This document shows, in pieces, positions 62,801 to 64,000 of a stretch of 64,000 bases of DNA. The stretch lies in NCBI GenBank assembly GCA_002690705.1, contig NZFO01000016.1:160843-224842 (forward strand). Direction: 5' to 3'. Both the position numbers and the translations under genes were made by a program. Below the pieces are notes generated by a model. It worked only from the letters and a program-made list of their open reading frames with translations. It had not been told where the DNA came from and made no database searches. This DNA comes from Magnetovibrio sp. GTDB taxonomy: Bacteria > Pseudomonadota > Alphaproteobacteria > Rhodospirillales > Casp-alpha2. Position 1 is the stretch's first letter. Each line of letters begins with the position of its first letter.

Positions 62801-64000
62801 CCTTGATATGTTCAATATCGATGAGCGTATCAGTATCACCATATCCGTCCACAACAGTATTATTCTCAAGCGTGACCGTAATGCCCGCTGTGTCGCCAGA
62901 ATAATCCGCAGTATCTTGGCCTGAACCACCATCAAGCGTGTCGTTACCCGCACCACCACTCAGGAGATCATCACCGTCACGCCCATCAAGGACATTCACT
63001 TCATTATCGCCGGAGATGATATCGTCGAATTCAGATCCACGAACATTTTCAATATTCGAAATCGTATCAGAGCCGCCATATCCATCGACTGTTACAGTGC
63101 CAGCCGAGAGGTCAGCTTCCACACCTTCAGGAGCGCGGTCCATTCTCAATTGATCGACGCCATCGCCACCATCGATGATATCGTCACCACCCTTGCCTCT
63201 GAACACGTTATCAGCAGCATCACCGGTGATTTGATCCGCATACTGAGATCCCGAAACCCGCTCGACATCTATCAGTGTATCCGTATCGCCGTACCCGTCA
63301 GTCGCCGTACCATTGGCCAGATCGACAGTCACTCCCGCCGGATCGCTGCCATAAACCGCATAATCTTTGCCTGCGCCACCATCGAGAGTATCGTCGCCCG
63401 CGCCACCACGAAGATCGTCGTATCCGTCGTTACCCACGAGCAAGTCACCATCTTCGCCGCCTTTGAGGCTGTCGTCACCATCACCACCTTCAATCGTCAC
63501 CGGGGTGTTGCCCACAACTCTAATTTCGTCCCCAACTGTCGAACCCGTCAGTACTAGATCTGTCGTATCCGTATCAGTAGCCGATAATACGCCAGAAACA
63601 TTCAATTCATTGCCGCTTACCGAGACATCCTCGATCACCGAACCGACAACATCACCCGTAATCACAGGAACATCATTCGTACCCGTAACCGTAATTACTG
63701 CCGTCTGGGACACACTGGCGCCGTTAGTATCGACAACATCGTAGGCGTACGTGATGTCCAAATCTTGGCCAACGCCAAGATGCTTATAGACTGACGGATC
63801 GACACTAATTGTGTTGTCGGTGTTTACGGTTGCACCCGTTGAATCACCAGAGACCAACGTGACGCCGGTTGTGATTAACGTGTCACTCGCATCCGCATCC
63901 GTCGCTCCGGCGAGAAGATCAATGGTGAATATCGAGCCGGCATCCGTGCTTGAACCCGTGACCACACCCGAAACCGTCGGCACATCATTCGTACCGGAAA
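59850..64000 (-). CDS. Giant RTX (Ca2+-binding repeat) secreted protein, C-terminal part
   Basis: The frame is open from the window edge to the stop at 59850 (at least 1383 residues); the start lies outside. From the visible N-terminal edge: a VCBS/cadherin-like unit (SGTNDVPTVSG and ITVTGTNDVPVITG); an RTX beta-roll block (about residues 165-600 from 63983) with many GGxGxDxLxG nonapeptides such as GGAGNDTLDGGSGQD; a heptad-rich coiled-coil (about 617-700); a pre-peptidase C-terminal (PPC) type domain (about 709-850: SEPNNTLATAQDIP and DWYRFELQAGERI); a second coiled coil (about 870-940) with the repeated AHTAWQNAVG; a second RTX block (about 1044-1270); and a serralysin-like C-terminus with DVIHDFDAG and FDGAGLDQNDFQVG. 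This C-terminus fits a type I secretion signal. Confidence 0.93.
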   Translation of the reverse strand, partial: SGTNDVPTVSGVVTGSSTDAGSIFTIDLLAGATDADASDTLITTGVTLVSGDSTGATVNTDNTISVDPSVYKHLGVGQDLDITYAYDVVDTNGASVSQTAVITVTGTNDVPVITGDVVGSVIEDVSVSGNELNVSGVLSATDTDTTDLVLTGSTVGDEIRVVGNTPVTIEGGDGDDSLKGGEDGDLLVGNDGYDDLRGGAGDDTLDGGAGKDYAVYGSDPAGVTVDLANGTATDGYGDTDTLIDVERVSGSQYADQITGDAADNVFRGKGGDDIIDGGDGVDQLRMDRAPEGVEADLSAGTVTVDGYGGSDTISNIENVRGSEFDDIISGDNEVNVLDGRDGDDLLSGGAGNDTLDGGSGQDTADYSGDTAGITVTLENNTVVDGYGDTDTLIDIEHIKGSDFSDSLTGSDRADYLEGGDGADTIDGGLGHDVLIGGTGADTIAAGDGDDLIKYVSGADSINGNSGNDEVSFDLVPSNNVVLDLSNNIATVGTDQISITGVENVVGTSDADTIFGDEISNRIIGGSGGDTINGAMGNDWLFGSAGADLIDGGAGNDILTGGDYGQLTETSPGSGDWEFVPGDGWSSAADGDDQLEGGLGDDTFIASFGDDQISVGGNAVQNYLVAHTEWQNAILNENQKHGTHSVKSTELSDAITAYNTARQANETAQIHLNTAQSTASAAAGDLSSKSQAKNDAQSAYDTAFNASNSPQNLSESEPNNTLATAQDIPRSGFKVVSNSDVGNDSYPWTSISAHLNPQNEWDWYRFELQAGERIILDIDYAQGAGDSVDMYMYLMNSGGGNIASNDDTNKNTGGGGSSHNYDSYIEYTATSSGVYYAKLKSYNHGSSGDYDLNVSIAPTAGSTGLGVGGGSNADLTWLASALETATQEYNQAVSDNSAAQSALTVAQNNANSAASTVSQKLTDQADAQSAEISAHTAWQNAVGVTAQKLTAANSIQSLQYQTDKLIIPHIFTMVAAAIDFVTGDLTLNYILQGDPGLAENQHSVKVVDHDVDPIDVISVDATGDGALTQFIVADMFAAYTADNTFILGTDDIAGDVLVGNTGNDLIFANAGDDSLSGGAGDDILRGGGGNDTISGGSNATPEIPGSGNDLIYGETGNDTIYGGDGNDTIFGGGITDPAITGSGNDIIFGGAGDDTIYGGDGDDLIQGGAGNDLIDAGDGNDTVRYNNGIDNIDGGVGTDLISFNMVTSSGLLLDLRENYADVGTARSTIVNFEDVFGTGQSDHISGDGGDNTINGAAGDDTIYGGGGVDQLFGGTGSDVFKFTSASDTGIGEGARDVIHDFDAGAYSTSIDKIDLTDFASSDFAFIGSADFVTDGSLSQVRVTSNAGGSLIQIDSDADATVDAEIELAGFDGAGLDQNDFQVG

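Noticed and set aside
59850..63983. Many antisense plus-strand frames over the RTX gene (for example 60192-60779 and 63150-63557)
   Set aside because: They are low-complexity mirrors of GGxGxD repeats with no ribosome-binding sites and no family signatures.

Overview
The window looks like chromosomal DNA of a free-living, probably marine or aquatic alphaproteobacterium with moderate GC content. The evidence is indirect: a C4-pathway 5-aminolevulinate synthase (hemA), which is typical of Alphaproteobacteria; a GreB of alphaproteobacterial type; a Gld-like ABC/DUF4340 operon; and a high density of uptake systems for small organic acids (two TTT transporters, one Liv-type ABC transporter, one MFS carrier, AzlCD). 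No rRNA, complete tRNA, phage, transposase or CRISPR array was seen.

Layout. 0-2 kb: a partial unknown gene behind a GntR/HutC regulator, then a truncated M24 peptidase remnant. 2.2-3.7 kb: an M29-aminopeptidase-like protein. 3.9-9.7 kb: an apparent operon with an IclR regulator, a SauS-like acylating aldehyde dehydrogenase, a two-subunit ADP-forming acyl-CoA ligase and a frameshifted MFS carrier, most simply read as a sulfoacetate (or similar short acid) activation/reduction module. 9.9-16 kb: AzlCD, an alpha/beta hydrolase, an O-acetylhomoserine sulfhydrylase, a 3-hydroxyacyl-CoA dehydrogenase that seems to lack the usual fused hydratase half, and a TPR-glycosyltransferase-like protein. 16-21 kb: SDR, acyl-CoA synthetase, N-acyl-D-amino-acid deacylase and a second SDR. 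21.3-27.3 kb: a TTT transporter followed by a split ComDE-like 2-oxoacid decarboxylase and an aldehyde dehydrogenase, preceded by three perfect 21-bp tandem repeats. 27.6-34.7 kb: gamma-glutamyltransferase, an aminotransferase remnant abutting a 5' tRNA half, paired palindromic repeats, and livHMGFK with a clear terminator. 34.8-42.8 kb: an oxalate operon (TctCBA, GntR, oxalyl-CoA decarboxylase, formyl-CoA transferase) that also carries a free-standing formyltransferase resembling the hydrolase domain of 10-formyltetrahydrofolate dehydrogenase. 43-47.7 kb: the Gld-like ABC operon. 48-53 kb: hemA, a decayed cytochrome c gene, greB and a TolC-family protein. 53.2-59 kb: creatininase-family hydrolase, a decayed mnmC, YbhB, CoA-binding protein, ferredoxin and SBP56/methanethiol oxidase. 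59.4-64 kb: a small basic-tailed protein and the 3' part of a giant RTX protein.

Three modules follow the same logic: take up a small acid, convert it to a CoA ester or an aldehyde, and oxidise, reduce or decarboxylate it. Five broken genes (M24 peptidase, MFS carrier, class III aminotransferase, cytochrome c, mnmC) were found by reading across frames. Several differ from an intact frame by one base in a homopolymer, so either this lineage is losing genes or the assembly has indel errors. mnmC, cytochrome c and the truncated fragments carry too many lesions for sequencing error alone. All functional assignments are from motif recognition and context; no database search was possible.
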